From positions 1,386,501-1,450,500 of the forward strand of contig NC_060028.1 of assembly GCF_021134715.1 (NCBI RefSeq): a stretch of 64,000 bases of DNA, given 5' to 3'. Every line of letters begins with the position of its first letter. Positions within the stretch are counted from its first letter, which is position 1. Shown in pieces: positions 20,754-33,990 of this stretch. Both the position numbers and the translations under genes were made by a program. Under the pieces are notes generated by a model. That model worked only from the letters and a program-made list of their open reading frames with translations, was not told where the DNA came from and did no database searches. This DNA is from Daphnia pulex (lineage: Eukaryota; Arthropoda; Branchiopoda; Diplostraca; Daphniidae).

Positions 20754-23646
20754 CTATTTGTTTTTACTTCTAGAAATCTTGACGAGTAGAGCGAAAAATC
20801 CCAAAATGCGGAAACCCACAATCAATCCACAAAGTCCGCAAATATCACGATAGAAGAAGTCCTATAGCAATATCAATGCCAATCACTTAGTATAAATTAT
20901 TGGCTCTATTATACTTCCAGCTCTTATAGAATTACCGGATTAAAATCGAAATTCCGAAGGATTTGTGCTCCAGTGCAGATCCCGTCAGGGCAAGCCGGAT
21001 CGTTGAAGCTGACACCAGACCACTGGTTGATGGAAAGCGCTTCAAGACCATACATGTACCAAGAAAAATAGCGCATCCACTCCAAGTAGATGGGCACCGA
21101 TCCGCTTCGAAGGAAGTATCCTCCCATATGCAGTATAGGAACCAAAAGCGAATTGGTCAAATCTATGGCTAATTGAGTCGATCCAGTTGCACAAGAAATC
21201 AGGTAGCCTTAAAAAAAAGAAATACATAAACCATCGCCGTTACTAATATGTAATTGAATATATCAGTTAAGACTGCGGAGCACAATATTTCCCACCAAAT
21301 GACGTTGCGGCGTTGGCGACGAGGATGACTATTCCACAAGCGATAAGGAATCTATCGGGCGAGGGATTCAATCCAATGGCGTAATAGGTAATGGCAACGA
21401 AGACAAACGGGAAACAAATGTAGACGGGCAAGTCAGCCAGGGTTTTACTTAGGAAGTAGACGTCCGTCCGGTACATTCCATTGTGGTGTTCGCGCAGGAA
21501 TATTGGCAATTCGCCTGATATTGCCTAAGAGAGACAAACAAAATTTAACACGCCCGAATATTTAAAATAAGCAACACAACTTATTGGGTAACTTTAATTT
21601 TTTCCAATGTCAAACTCACGGTGATGACTCCAAAAACATATTGGTACGTCGTATTGGAAACACATATGAAGAGGACACCTTGAATGTTGCGGACGTTAGC
21701 AAACTCTATGGTCTGGCCTTGGAAAATGATAGCTACGATAGCAGTAATAAACTTGAGTTATCCCAGTTCCCAGAAAAAAAATAAAAAATAACTAGAATAA
21801 GAATCAAATTTATCTAAGGAGGCTATACTGCATTAAAAAATTACTCACAATAGTCTCAAAAGCTTTGACTCTCATAATAGCTGATTCTCGCAATAGAGAA
21901 ATGACTGATCGCCAAAAGACGGCCCTGAATTGCATCATCCAGGAAGCTTTGTAAGGAGACTTGTTTTCTTTGATTCCAAGTGTCAAATTTTCCCGATTCA
22001 CTCCATCGGTTGAATCGACATAACAATTCGATTTGAAAACTTCCAAAATATATCGACTTGACTCTGAAGTGTCATAAGCATCGCAAATCATTTTGATCTT
22101 TTCCTTACTCGATTCCATCCCTTGGGTGGCCAGAGTATGAATGAAAAAGTCGGCAGGGTTATAATTGGGTGGGCAAGGGAAACCCAGGTTGGAGAAAAAG
22201 GGCAGGGCATCACCAGCTGGGCCAAGGAAGGCCGTCCTACCCTCGGCCATTAATAGAATTCGATCAAAAAGCGAAAAAACTTCGGATGACGGTTGATGTA
22301 TCGTACAGATGACCGATTTGCCCGAAAGTGCAAAGTTTTTCAAAATCTGCCAATAAAAATGCGATCAAATCGTAAAGTGTTTTGTTAATTATCCTTAATT
22401 GCTTACTTGAACGACGTTGTGGGCCATGAAAGAATCGAGACCGGAAGTAGGTTCATCACAGAAAATCAGCGACGGATTGGTCAAAACCTACTCCGGCAAA
22501 ATTAATTCTTAAAGTTCATCACTGATGTTGCATAAAGAAATTTTACTTTAACTCTCGACCTCTGAGGCAAATGCCAGTCGCTTCCTTTCGCCTCCAGAAA
22601 TGCTTTTGAGATCTCTTTCTGGAAGGCCAATGACGGTGTTGATGCACTGACTGAGTCCTAATTCTAGGATCACATTGTCAACCCGATTCATTCTTTCTTC
22701 GTAACTCAAATGTTTGTCCATCCGCAACAAGGCCTTATCAAATTAAATCCGCATGAGTTCCATCACGGTTTTAATAGCTACTGGTCCCAATGAGTTCGAT
22801 TAAACGTTGTCTTAACCTGGAATTGCAGATGTTCCTTGACAGTGAGCGTTGGGATAAACAGATCGTCTTGCTGTACGAATCCGGAGATTCGCGCGAGGAT
22901 GTCCGTGTTAACTTCCGCTCCATTGAGGTACCTCTCGCCGTTGATTTTCAATTTCCTAGCGTTTCTAAATGTCAGGCAATTGAGAAGAGTCGTCTTTCCA
23001 GCTCCACTCGCTCCCATGATGGCGAGAAATTCTCCCGGCTTGAGACATCCTGTGACTTTTTATTGACAAATAGAGCGTGAATGTTTAGTTATGAGCGTTA
23101 CAGAATAGGCCTATGATAAACTTTCTAATGGTTGTACAAAATAAAACAAGTATAGTACCACTTTTGAGAATTTTTTTCTGAACTCGGGCCATCCCATTGA
23201 AACAATGACTTTGATTTACTTCCAACTGAACTTCAACATTTTTCCAACAGTATGTAGTCGGTCGAGATCCGCCAAAAACAATTTCGGTATCCCTTTCTAC
23301 GTTTCCTTTAAGCAAGTCTCCTTGTTTGCTTGATTTTAAATTGTCCTAATAGTTTTATGCATGCCATTCATTTTATTAATACCATGCACGATGGAAATTT
23401 TTTAAAACATTTTTACCACAAGATCGTTGTCAAATCCAAGATTGATGTAGGATCTTGCATTGCAAATATCATCCTTTTACGAGCAAATAATAATAAAACA
23501 AAATATTTTGAGAGGAAATGATCAGCATACGTTTTAAAAAATGTTTAAAATAAATTAAAATGCTAAATAACAATAAGCTGATTTTATAAGACTAAAATCA
23601 TTTTTCATTTAAGCCATACTGAGTTCATTCTTATGCGACTTACCAT
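20754..23646 (-). CDS. ABCG (white-type) half-transporter, copy B
   Basis: A complete model of ten exons: 23646-23644 (the ATG only, before a GTAAGT donor), 23345-23159, 23055-22817, 22733-22560, 22487-22407, 22346-21849, 21751-21620, 21524-21296, 21207-20936 and 20861-20754. This gives 640 residues, a normal ABCG half-transporter length. The same motifs as copy A are present: [17 protein letters not shown], the DEPTSGLDS Walker B and TIHQPS. The membrane half has [18 protein letters not shown] and the closing [16 protein letters not shown]. The ATPase half is almost identical to copy A, while the linker after HTLA and membrane helix 2 differ most. The tandem arrangement and shared intron positions show a recent duplication. 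Substrate cannot be told from sequence. Confidence 0.93.
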
Positions 23647-23766
23647 TTTGACGGATAATTTTTAATTTGAAACTAAAAAAAACTCGTTAAGAATTCACAA
23701 GTGTTCACATGAAAGACTAAGGCAGAAGTGCGAGCTCAGCTGTACTGAACTGCACCTGTACCCTAT

Positions 23767-23836
23767 AGGGCTCTTCGGGATCTGTTTTATTTAGCCGATA
23801 TATCTGGCAACGCAGCATGGCTCTAGACTTTTTTAG
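23767..23836 (+). mobile_element. Single end of the inverted-repeat element
   Basis: The first ~65 bp match the left arm of the element at 20051 (GGGCTCTTCGGGATCTG ... CAACGCAGCATGGC), then the match stops. It lies about 120 bp upstream of the start codon of ABCG copy B. Confidence 0.7.
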
Positions 23837-24800
23837 CGCAATAATGTAATGTGAAATATTTTGCCACCAATTTCACTTGTAGTCTGGTCAGAATAGGAAG
23901 AAATGTATGGTTAAAAAAAAACAAATTGCAAAAATTTCTTCATGAGCTTTTTTCTACTCACTTTTTAAATGTACTCCCAAAACCCTACCCCAAAAATTTA
24001 GTTCTTAGTAACATTAATTTTAATTAAAACAAATTATTTTTGTAATGAAATTTAGGCCTCTTTCAAAATACAAAAAATTAAGCTTTTGACAAATGAGCTT
24101 TATTTATTACTCATTTTGTAATATGCATACCAATTTTTATTAACCTGACTTGCAGAATGTCAAAAATCCACATGGAAAAGTACTCTCACCTCCCTTTTCT
24201 CCACTCGATTCACGCGTCCGTGTTTTACACTTCGCTTATGGGAAAATTACGTCAGCGAAAATCACTGTTGATAATTAACTAGCATACCCTGCTTTTCCGT
24301 TATAGTCTTTTTTGTTGAGCTAATTCTGTTTTCCAAACAAAATAATTGATTTTGAGGAGGGGGAGTTATTTCTGAAGTTATGTGGCGCAGGAAAATATAG
24401 GGGAAACCGGGGTTAGTTGGCATGCGGGGAAAGACGCTCGTTTGGCTATTATTTTAAGCCATATGAAATTATACGTTTTTCAGAATAGCCAAAGTGTGCA
24501 TTCTATTCGTAGATTGCCTCCACCACAATTTTATCCGTCTGCACATAATCCTAAAAGTTTTAATACAAAAACATGTTTCATTTCTGCCGAGTAACTTTTT
24601 CTTGCAAATTATTTTTCTTTTTTCTAACAGAATATGAAAAAAATATTCATGTTATTATGTTTTTTAAGAAAGCTTATGCCTTAAGCTCTTTTTTCGTGTA
24701 TTTGCATTTCTGGTAATTAGTTTTCATTTCATTATATTAAAATAATTCGATAAAAATTACTCACGGGGTAGGTTGGCCATTTATTTTTGAGGTAAGTTGT
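23837..24800. other. AT-rich intergenic DNA
   Basis: No gene was recognised. Two related words, GGGGAAACCGGGGTTAGTTGG (24399-24420 region) and ACGGGGTAGGTTGGCC (near 24765), may be ends of an unidentified dispersed repeat. The satellite block begins just to the right. Confidence 0.35.
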
Positions 24801-24920
24801 ACCAATTACTTTACATTGTCTGCTAGATGGGGCTGAGTTTCTTCTTATAATTATTGTAAAATAGAGTATTCTATACTGATACAACACGAAAAATACTAAT
24901 ACATGTGATAGGAAAGGACT
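24801..24920 (-). repeat. Inverted satellite A unit at left edge
   Basis: On the minus strand this matches part of the 175-bp A unit (CTTATAATTATTG, GAGTATTCTATACTGAT, TAATACATGTGATAGGAAAG), opposite to the main A array. It ends abruptly at the first CCTGAG run. Confidence 0.75.
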
Positions 24921-25279
24921 CCTGAGCCTGAGCCTGAGCCTGATGTTGCTAAAAAATTTGTTTCACTTGTTAGAACCATTTCTTTGTTACAGGATATGTA
25001 AATCGATGTCCAATACACCATTTCCAGTCTAGTGAATCAATTTATTCATAAAGCATTTCATGAAGAAATATTTTTAGAAAAATGTCCTGAGCCTGAGCCT
25101 GAGCCTGATGTTGCTAAAATATTTGTTTCACTTGTTAGAACCATTTCTTTATTACAGGATATGTAAATCGATGCCCAATACACCATTTCCAGTCTATTGA
25201 ATCAATTTATTCATAAAGCAATTCATGGAGAAATATTTTTAGAAAATGTCCTGAGCCTAAGCCTGAGCCTGAGCCTGAG
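24921..25279 (+). repeat. Two shortened satellite B units with CCTGAG hexamer runs
   Basis: Two ~164 bp units match satellite B (ATGTAAATCGATGTCCAATA, AATTTATTCATAAAGCA, TTTAGAAAA). The B segment running from GGTTCATAG to TTTGAAG is replaced by three to four CCTGAG hexamers. The runs start at 24921, 25086 and 25250. The last run is fused directly to the first A unit. Confidence 0.8.
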
Positions 25280-28200
25280 AAGAACGTCCCTAACATCTAG
25301 CCTGAAATATTTCCAAAACGTGGTGGAGACCTTACCTATCACATGTTTTAGTATTTTTCGTGTTGAATCAGTAAAGAATACTCTATTTTGCAAGAATTAT
25401 AAGAAGAAACTCAGAACATGTGACAGGTTGCATTGGTGTTGAAGAAATACCAAAAAAAAAACGTCCCAAACATCTAGCCTGAAATATTTCCAAAACGTGG
25501 TGGAGACCTTTCCTATCACATGTTTTAGTATTTTTCGTGTTGAATCAGTATAAAATACTCTATTTTACAATAATTATAAGAAGAAACTCAGAACATGTGA
25601 CAGGTTGCATTGGTGTTGAAGAAATACAAAAAAAAAAACGTCCCGAACATCTAGCCTGAAATATTTCCAAAACGTGGTGGACACCTTTCCTATCTTATGT
25701 TTTAGTATTTTTCGTGTTGAATCAGTATAGAATACTTTATTTTACAATAATTGTAAGAAGAAACTCAGAACATGTGACAGGTTGCATTGGTGTTAAAGAA
25801 ATACCAAAAGAAACGTCCCAAACATCTAGCCTGAAATATTTCCAAAACGTGGTGGAGACCTTTCCTATCACATGTTTTAGTATTTTTCGTTTTGAATCAG
25901 TATAGAATACTCTATTTTACAATAATTATAAGAAGAAACTCAGAACTGTGACAGGTTGCATTGGTGTTGAAGAAATACCAAAAAAAAACGTCCCAAACAT
26001 CTAGCCTGAAATATTTCCAAAACGTGGTTGAGACCTTTCCTATCACATGTTTTAGTATTTTTCGTGTTGAATCAGTATAGAATACTCTATTTTATAATAA
26101 TTATAAGAAGAAACTCAGAACATGTGACAGGTTGCATTGGTGTTGAAGAAATACCCAAAAAAAAAACGTCCCGAACATCTAGCCTGAAATATTTCCCAAA
26201 ACGTGGTGGAGACCTTTCCTATCACATGTTTTAGTATTTTTCGTGTTGAATCAGTATAGAATACTCTATTTTACAATAATTATAAGAAGAAACTCAGAAC
26301 ATGTGACAGGTTGCATTGGTGTTGAAGAAATACCCCAAAAAACGTCCCAAACATCTAGCCTGCAAATATTTCCAAAACGTGGTGGACACCTTTCCTATCT
26401 TATGTTTTAGTATTTTTCGTGTTGAATCAGTATAGAATACTCTATTTTACAATAATTATAAGAAGAAACTCAGAACATGTGACAGGTTGCATTGGTGTTG
26501 AAGAAATACCAAAAAAACGTCCCAAACATCTAGCCTGAAATATTTCCAAAACGTGGTGGAGACCTTTCCTATCTTATGTTTTAGTATTTTTCCGTGTTGA
26601 ATCAGTATAGAATACTCTATTTTACAATAATTATAAGAAGAAACTCAGAACATGTGACAGGTTGCATTGGTGTTGAAGAAATACCAAAAAAACGTCCCAA
26701 ACATCTAGCCTGAAATATTTCCAAAACGTGGTGGAGACCTTTCCAATCTTATGTTTTAGTATTTTTCGTGTTGAATCAGTATAGAATACTCTATTTTACA
26801 ATAATTATAAGAAGAAAACTCAGGAACTGTGACAGGTTGCATTGGTGTTGAAGAAATACCAAAAAAAACGTCCCAAACATCTAGCCTGAAATATTTCCAA
26901 ATCGTAGTGGAGACCTTTCCTATCACATGTTTTAGTATTTTTCGTTTTGAATCAGTATAGAATACTCTATTTTACAATAATTATAAGAAGAAACTCAGAA
27001 CTGTGACAGGTTGCATTGGTGTTGAAGAAATACCAAAAAAAACGTCCCAAACATCTAGCCTGAAATATTTCCAAATCGTAGTGGAGACCTTTCCTATCAC
27101 ATGTTTTAGTATTTTTCGTTTTGAATCAGTATAGAATACTCTATTTTAAAATAATTTTAAGAAGAAACTCAGTACATGTGACAGGTTGCATTGGTGTTGA
27201 AGAAATACCAAAAAAACGTCCCAAACATCTAGCCTGAAATATTTCAAAAAACGTGGTGGAGACCTTACCTATCACATATTTTAGTATTTTTCGTGTTGGA
27301 TCAGTATAGAATACTCTATTTTGCAAGAATTATAAGAAGAAACTCAGAACATGTGACAGGTTGCATTGGTGTTGAAGAAATACCAAAAAAACGTCCCAAA
27401 CATCTAGCCTGAAATATTTCCAAATCGTAGTGGAGACCTTTCCTATCACATGTTTTAGTATTTTTCGTTTTGAATCAGTATAGAATACTCTATTTTAAAA
27501 TAATTTTAAGAAGAAACTCAGTACATGTGACAGGTTGCATTGGTGTTGAAGAAATACCAAAAAAACGTCCCAAACATCTAGCCTGAAATATTTCCAAAAA
27601 CGTGGTGGAGACCTTACCTATCACATATTTTAGTATTTTTCGTGTTGGATCAGTATAGAATACTCTATTTTGCAAGAATTATAAGAAGAAACTCAGAACA
27701 TGTGACAGGTTGCATTGGTGTTGAAGAAATACCAAAAAAAACGTCCCAAACATCTAGCCTGAAATATTTCCAAAACGTGGTGGGGACCTTTCCTATCTTA
27801 TGTTTTATTATTTTTCGTGTTGAATCAGTATAGAATACTCTATTTTAAAATAATTTTAAGAAGAAACTCAGTACATGTGACAGGTTGCATTGGTGTTGAA
27901 GAAATACCAAAAAAACGTCCCAAACATCTAGCCTGAAATATTTCCAAATCGTAGTGGAGACCTTTCCTATCACATGTTTTAGTATTTTTCGTTTTGAATC
28001 AGTATAGAATACTCTATTTTACAATAATTATAAGAAGAAACTCAGAACTGTGACAGGTTGCATTGGTGTTGAAGAAATACCAAAAAAAACGTCCCAAACA
28101 TCTAGCCTGAAATATTTCCAAAACGTGGTTGAGACCTTTCCTATCACATGTTTTAGTATTTTTCGTGTTGAATCAGTATAGAATACTCTATTTTACAATA

Positions 28201-31200
28201 ATTATAAGAAGAAACTCAGAACATGTGACAGGTTGCATTGGTGTTGAAGAAATACCAAAAAAAACGTCCCAAACATCTAGCCTGAAATATTTCCAAAACG
28301 TGGTGGAGACCTTTCCTATCTTATGTTTTAGTATTTTTCGTGTTGAATCAGTATAGAATACTCTATTTTACAATAATTATAAGAAGAAACTCAGAACATG
28401 TGACAGGTTGCATTGGTGTTGAAGAAATACCAAAAAAAACGTCCCAAACATCTAGCCTGAAATATTTCCAAAACGTGGTGGAGACCTTTCCAATCTTATG
28501 TTTTAGTATTTTTCGTGTTGAATCAGTATAGAATACTCTATTTTACAATAATTATAAGAAGAAACTCAGAACTGTGACAGGTTGCATTGGTGTTGAAGAA
28601 ATACCAAAAAAAACGTCCCAAACATCTAGCCTGAAATATTTCCAAATCGTAGTGGAGACCTTTCCTATCACATGTTTTAGTATTTTTCGTGTTGAATCAG
28701 TATAGAATACTCTATTTTTACAATAATTATAAGAAGAAACTCAGAACATGTGACAGGTTGCATTGGTGTTGAAGAAATACCAAAAAAAACGTCCCAAACA
28801 TCTAGCCTGAAATATTTCCAAAACGTGGTGGAGACCTTTCCTATCTTATGTTTTAGTATTTTTCGTGTTGAATCAGTATAGAATACTCTATTTTACAATA
28901 ATTATAAGAAGAAACTCAGAACATGTGACAGGTTGCATTGGTGTTGAAGAAATACCAAAAAAAACGTCCCAAACATCTAGCCTGAAATATTTCCAAAACG
29001 TGGTGGAGACCTTTCCAATCTTATGTTTTTAGTATTTTTCGTGTTGAATCAGTATAGAATACTCTATTTTACAATAATTATAAGAAGAAACTCAGAACTG
29101 TGACAGGTTGCATTGGTGTTGAAGAAATACCAAAAAAAACGTCCCAAACATCTAGCCTGAAATATTTCCAAATCGTAGTGGAGACCTTTCCTATCACATG
29201 TTTTAGTATTTTTCGTTTTGAATCAGTATAGAATACTCTATTTTACAATAATTATAAGAAGAAACTCAGAACTGTGACAGGTTGCATTGGTGTTGAAGAA
29301 ATACCAAAAAAACGTCCCAAACATCTAGCCTGAAATATTTCAAAAAACGTGGTGGAGACCTTACCTATCACATATTTTAGTATTTTTCGTGTTGGATCAG
29401 TATAGAATACTCTATTTTGCAAGAATTATAAGAAGAAACTCAGAACATGTGACAGGTTGCATTGGTGTTGAAGAAATACCAAAAAAAACGTCCCAAACAT
29501 CTAGCCTGAAATATTTCCAAAACGTGGTGGGGACCTTTCCTATCTTATGTTTTATTATTTTTCGTGTTGAATCAGTATAGAATACTCTATTTTAAAATAA
29601 TTTTAAGAAGAAACTCAGTACATGTGACAGGTTGCATTGGTGTTGAAGAAATACCAAAAAAACGTCCCAAACATCTAGCCTGAAATATTTCCAAATCGTA
29701 GTGGAGACCTTTCCTATCACATGTTTTAGTATTTTTCGTTTTGAATCAGTATAGAATACTCTATTTTACAATAATTATAAGAAGAAACTCAGAACTGTGA
29801 CAGGTTGCATTGGTGTTGAAGAAATACCCAAAAAAACGTCCCAAACATCTAGCCTGAAATATTTCCAAAACGTGGTTGAGACCTTTCCTATCACATGTTT
29901 TAGTATTTTTCGTGTTGAATCAGTATAGAATACTCTATTTTACAATAATTATAAGAAGAAACTCAGAACATGTGACAGGTTGCATTGGTGTTGAAGAAAT
30001 ACCAAAAAAAACGTCCCAAACATCTAGCCTGAAATATTTCCAAAACGTGGTGGAGACCTTTCCTATCTTATGTTTTAGTATTTTTCGTGTTGAATCAGTA
30101 TAGAATACTCTATTTTACAATAATTATAAGAAGAAACTCAGAACATGTGACAGGTTGCATTGGTGTTGAAGAAATACCAAAAAAAACGTCCCAAACATCT
30201 AGCCTGAAATATTTCAAAAAACATGGTGGAGACCTTACCTATCACATGTTTTAGTATTTTTCGTGTTGGATCAGTATAGAATACTCTATTTTGCAAGAAT
30301 TATAAGAAGAAACTCAGAACATGTGACAGGTTGCATTGGTGTTGAAGAAATACCAAAAAAAAACGTCCCAAACATCTAGCCTGAAATATTTCCAAAACGT
30401 GGAGGGGACCTTTCCTATCTTATGTTTTATTATTTTTCGTGTTGAATCAGTATAGAATACTCTATTTTACAATAATTATAAGAAGAAACTCAGAACATGT
30501 GACAGGTTGCATTGGTGTTGAAGAAATACCCAAAAAAAAACGTCCCGAACATCTAGCCTGAAATATTTCCAAAACGTGGTGGACACCTTTCCTATCTTAT
30601 GTTTTAGTATTTTTCGTGTTGAATCAGTATAGAATACTCTATTTTACAATAATTATAAGAAGAAACTCAGAACATGTGACAGGTTGCATTGGTGTTGAAG
30701 AAATACCAAAAAAACGTCCCAAACATCTAGCCTGAAATATTTCCAAAACGTGGTGGAGACCTTTCCTATTTATGTTTTAGTATTTTTCGTGTTGAATCAG
30801 TATAGAATACTCTATTTTACAATAATTATAAGAAGAAACTCAGAACATGTGACAGGTTGCATTGGTGTTGAAGAAATACCAAAAAAAACGTCCCAAACAT
30901 CTAGCCTGAAATATTTCCAAAACGTGGTGGAGACCTTTCCAATCTTATGTTTTAGTATTTTTCGTGTTGAATCAGTATAGAATACTCTATTTTACAATAA
31001 TTATAAGAAGAAACTCAGAACTGTGACAGGTTGCATTGGTGTTGAAGAAATACCAAAAAAAAACGTCCCAAACATCTAGCCTGAAATATTTCCAAAACGT
31101 GGTTGAGACCTTTCCTATCACATGTTTTAGTATTTTTCGTGTTGAATCAGTATAGAATACTCTATTTTAAAATAATTTTAAGAAGAAACTCAGAACATGT

Positions 31201-33880
31201 GACAGGTTGCATTGGTGTTGAAGAAATACAAAAAAAAACGTCCCAAACATCTAGCCTGAAATATTTCCAAAACGTGGTTGAGACCTTTCCTATCACATGT
31301 TTTAGTATTTTTCGTGTTGAATCAGTATAGAATACTCTATTTTACAATAATTATAAGAAGAAACTCAGAACATGTGACAGGTTGCATTGGTGTTGAAGAA
31401 ATACCAAAAAAAACGTCCCAAACATCTAGCCTGAAATATTTCCAAAACGTGGTGGAGACCTTTCCTATCTTATGTTTTAGTATTTTTCGTGTTGAATCAG
31501 TATAGAATACTCTATTTTACAATAATTATAAAAAGAAACTCAGAACATGTGACAGGTTGCATTGGTGTTGAAGAAATACCAAAAAAAACGTCCCAAACAT
31601 CTAGCCTGAAATATTTCCAAAACGTGGTGGAGACCTTTCCTATCTTATGTTTTAGTATTTTTCATGTTGAATCAGTATAGAATACTCTATTTTACAATAA
31701 TTATAAGAAGAAACTCAGAACATGTGACAGGTTGCATTGGTGTTGAAGAAATACCAAAAAAAACGTCCCAAACATCTAGCCTGAAATATTTCCAAAACGT
31801 GGTGGAGACCTTTCCTATCTTATGTTTTAGTATTTTTCATGTTGAATCAGTATAGAATACTCTATTTTACAATAATTATAAGAAGAAACTCAGAACATGT
31901 GACAGGTTGCATTGGTGTTGAAGAAATACCAAAAAAAAACGTCCCAAACATCTAGCCTGAAATATTTCAAAAAACGTGGTGGAGACCTTACCTATCACAT
32001 GTTTTAGTATTTTTCGTGTTGGATCAGTATAGAATACTCTATTTTGCAAGAATTATAAGAAGAAACTCAGAACATGTGACAGGTTGCATTGGTGTTGAAG
32101 AAATACCAAAAAAAAACGTCCCAAACATCTAGCCTGAAATATTTCCAAAACGTGGAGGGGACCTTTCCTATCTTATGTTTTATTATTTTTCGTGTTGAAT
32201 CAGTATAGAATACTGTATTTTAAAATAATTTTAAGAAGAAACTCAGAACATGTGACAGGTTGCATTGGTGTTGAAGAAATACCCAAAAAAAACGTCCCGA
32301 ACATCTAGCCTGAAATATTTCCAAAACGTGGTGGAGACCTTTCCTATCACATGTTTTAGTATTTTTCGTGTTGAATCAGTATAGAATACTCTATTTTACA
32401 ATAATTATAAGAAGAAACTCAGAACATGTGACAGGTTGCATTGGTGTTGAAGAAATACCCCAAAAAACGTCCCAAACATCTAGCCTGAAATATTTCCAAA
32501 ACGTGGTGGACACCTTTCCTATCTTATGTTTTAGTATTTTTCGTGTTGAATCAGTATAGAATACACTATTTTACAATAATTATAAGAAGAAACTCAGAAC
32601 ATGTGACAGGTTGCATTGGTGTTGAAGAAATACCAAAAAAAACGTCCCAAACATCTAGCCTGAAATATTTCCAAAACGTGGTGGAGACCTTTCCTATCTT
32701 ATGTTTTAGTATTTTTCGTGTTGAATCAGTATAGAATACTCTATTTTACAATAATTATAAGAAGAAACTCAGAACATGTGACAGGTTGCATTGGTGTTGA
32801 AGAAATACCAAAAAAAACGTCCCAAACATCTAGCCTGAAATATTTCCAAAACGTGGTGGAGACCTTTCCAATCTTATGTTTTAGTATTTTTCGTTTTGAA
32901 TCAGTATAGAATACTCTATTTTACAATAATTATAAGAAGAAACTCAGAACTGTGACAGGTTGCATTGGTGTTGAAGAAATACCCAAAAAAAAAACGTCCC
33001 AAACATCTAGCCTGAAATATTTCCAAAACGTGGTTGAGACCTTTCCAATCTTATGTTTTAGTATTTTTCGTGTTGAATCAGTATAGAATACTCTATTTTA
33101 AAATAATTTTAAGAAGAAACTCAGAACATGTGACAGGTTGCATTGGTGTTGAAGAAATACCCAAAAAAAACGTCCCGAACATCTAGCCTGAAATATTTCC
33201 AAAACGTGGTGGAGACCTTTCCTATCACATGTTTTAGTATTTTTCGTGTTGAATCAGTATAGAATACTCTATTTTACAATAATTATAAGAAGAAACTCAG
33301 AACATGTGACAGGTTGCATTGGTGTTGAAGAAATACCAAAAAAAACGTCCCAAACATCTAGCCTGAAATATTTCCAAAACGTGGTGGAGACCTTTCCAAT
33401 CTTATGTTTTAGTATTTTTCGTTTTGAATCAGTATAGAATACTCTATTTTACAATAATTATAAGAAGAAACTCAGAACTGTGACAGGTTGCATTGGTGTT
33501 GAAGAAATACCCAAAAAAAAAACGTCCCAAACATCTAGCCTGAAATATTTCCAAAACGTGGTTGAGACCTTTCCAATCTTATGTTTTAGTATTTTTCGTG
33601 TTGAATCAGTATAGAATACTCTATTTTAAAATAATTTTAAGAAGAAACTCAGAACATGTGACAGGTTGCATTGGTGTTGAAGAAATACCCAAAAAAAACG
33701 TCCCGAACATCTAGCCTGAAATATTTCCAAAACGTGGTGGAGACCTTTCCTATCACATGTTTTAGTATTTTTCGTGTTGAATCAGTATAGAATACTCTAT
33801 TTTACAATAATTATAAGAAGAAACTCAGAACATGTGACAGGTTGTATTGGTGTTGAAGAAATACCCCCAAAAACGTCCGA
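25280..33880 (+). repeat. Satellite A array, 175-bp tandem unit, about 49 copies
   Basis: A head-to-tail array of a ~175 bp unit containing AATACTCTATTTTACAATAA, CATGTGACAGGTTGCATTGG, ACGTCCCAAACATCTAGCC, CCAAAACGTGGTGGAGACC and TAGTATTTTTCGTGTTGAAT. Units differ by small variants (CTATCACATG or CTATCTTATG; ACAATAATTATA or AAAATAATTTTA; length of the A run before CGTCCC). Blocks of variant units recur: 27642 onward is repeated from 29389 (1,747 bp, ten units) and 32718 onward from 33246 (528 bp, three units). Open frames of 60-75 codons appear in most units but are a by-product of the repeat. The copy number is array length divided by unit length. Confidence 0.93.
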
Positions 33881-33990
33881 GAGTATTCTATACTGATTCA
33901 ACACGAAAAATGCTAATACATGTGATAGGAAAGGTCTCCACCACGATTTAAAAATATTTCAGGCTAGATGTTTTGTACGTTTTTTTGGTA
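33881..33990 (-). repeat. Inverted satellite A fragment at the A/B junction
   Basis: Right after the last forward A unit, the sequence reads as a partial A unit on the minus strand (GAGTATTCTATACTGATTCA, AGGCTAGATGTTTTGTACG), then passes into satellite B at TTACAGAATAAG. Confidence 0.8.

Noticed and set aside
25280-33880. Repeated 60-75 codon open frames in satellite A units
   Set aside because: The 175-bp unit is not a multiple of three. The frames overlap the next unit, start at TTG or internal ATG codons and carry the same by-product peptide. No sign of selection on protein.
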